A stretch of DNA of 64,000 nucleotides, taken from Atrina japonica (lineage: Eukaryota > Mollusca > Bivalvia > Pterioida > Pinnidae). Positions 63,346-64,000 of the stretch are shown here, in pieces. The notes beneath the pieces were generated by a model. That model saw only the letters and a list, made by a program, of their open reading frames with translations. It ran no database searches and was not told where the DNA came from. The stretch covers positions 462,501-526,500 of the forward strand of contig BROG01000521.1 in the NCBI GenBank assembly GCA_030159075.1, given 5' to 3'. Positions within the stretch are counted from its first letter, which is position 1. Each line of letters begins with the position of its first letter. The translations under genes and the position numbers were made by a program.

Positions 63346-64000
63346 GTTTATCCAGCATACGATAACAATCATTATCACATTCGTATTACTATGTAAAGTC
63401 ATCTAATCTATGTACATGTATATACTAATTAATAATATATAGCTGTGTCAAACTCTAAAATGAACAAAGGGAGATAATTCTTGCACAAAATCATTTTCTA
63501 AGTGGGAAATGATAGAACCATGATAGAACCATTGTTAAGGCCATCATTTTAACTTTAAACATTGGCAAATGTTTTGGTGTCAACTATCGCCCATATACTT
63601 ACTAATTACATGTAGGTGTGAGAAGGTAAAAGGGAATAAAAAAGATCTGATAACAGTTTTAGATTCAATTTTTTTTCAATACTACAAATCATAACTGAGA
63701 AGCAGGATTTTCCTTAGCCTGGCCAGAAATCCTGTGTTTTTGTCACAACAAAATAGATAAAGAATCAGTTGGGTCATAGTGGACACAAGATAAACTCCTC
63801 ATTTGTTTGTCAGTAAAGGAAGCTATGAAATCTTATAACTACAGTACAGACTGTGTCATATTTTTACCTTAAGACGTACATAATGAAAACAAGTAATGAT
63901 ACATTTCCTTACATAGGATTTCTGCGTTCGACGCATAAAATATTTTTGGGACACACAAAACGAATAAATCCGAGTCCATAGTGATGTTCTTTAACTCTGT
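63346..64000. other. Right edge, nothing recognised
   Basis: AT-rich. No exon with splice support on either strand. Confidence 0.45.

Overview
The window is eukaryotic, AT-rich and intron-rich, and most likely comes from a bivalve mollusc. The reasons are a GRL101/relaxin-receptor-type LRR-GPCR, tRNA-derived SINEs of a kind I associate with bivalves, degenerate reverse-transcriptase elements, and abundant AC, GA and TA microsatellites. No prokaryotic features are present. The species call is inference.

Region 1 (25-22769, minus strand) is one large receptor gene. Ten exons can be joined in a single consistent reading frame from an ATG at 22769 to 4826, giving 1145 residues. The order is signal peptide, LDLa, kringle, MAM (three exons), LDLa, kringle, then one 2.1-kb exon with a cysteine-rich segment, a third LDLa, LRRNT, about 13 leucine-rich repeats, hinge and TM1-TM6, and a last recognised exon with TM7 (NPFLY). 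All ectodomain modules sit on symmetrical phase 1-1 exons or exon blocks, the signature of exon shuffling. A further open exon at 25-229 resembles the catalytic-loop region of a kinase that has lost its catalytic residues. The link to the receptor is unproven and the gene runs off the left edge. The LDLa-kringle-MAM-LDLa-kringle-LDLa-LRR-7TM layout is the most unusual thing in the window.

The introns of this gene are full of repeats. They hold a degraded reverse-transcriptase element and a series of its 5'-truncated copies, a minisatellite grown from that element's coding end, an inverted array of ~330-bp units, a dead Tc1/IS630-type transposase, SINEs and long microsatellites.

Region 2 (22770-26190) is intergenic and repeat-bearing. 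Region 3 (26195-40696, minus strand) is the 3' part of a Rabin8/RAB3IP/RAB3IL1 homologue. Nine exons with matched phases encode the Sec2 coiled coil and the conserved C-terminal domain, ending at a stop at 32438. A long 3' UTR may extend to an AATAAA at 26195-26200.

Region 4 (40697-64000) has no exon I can support. It is probably the 5' intron or upstream region of the Rabin8 gene. It carries SINEs, minisatellites, two fold-back elements, tandem 'ggtcaaggtc' repeats and a TTAA-flanked 1-kb element nested inside one of those repeats. The two genes have no evident functional link: one is a secreted-ligand or matrix receptor, the other a Rab8 exchange factor for vesicle and cilium traffic. They are head-to-tail neighbours.
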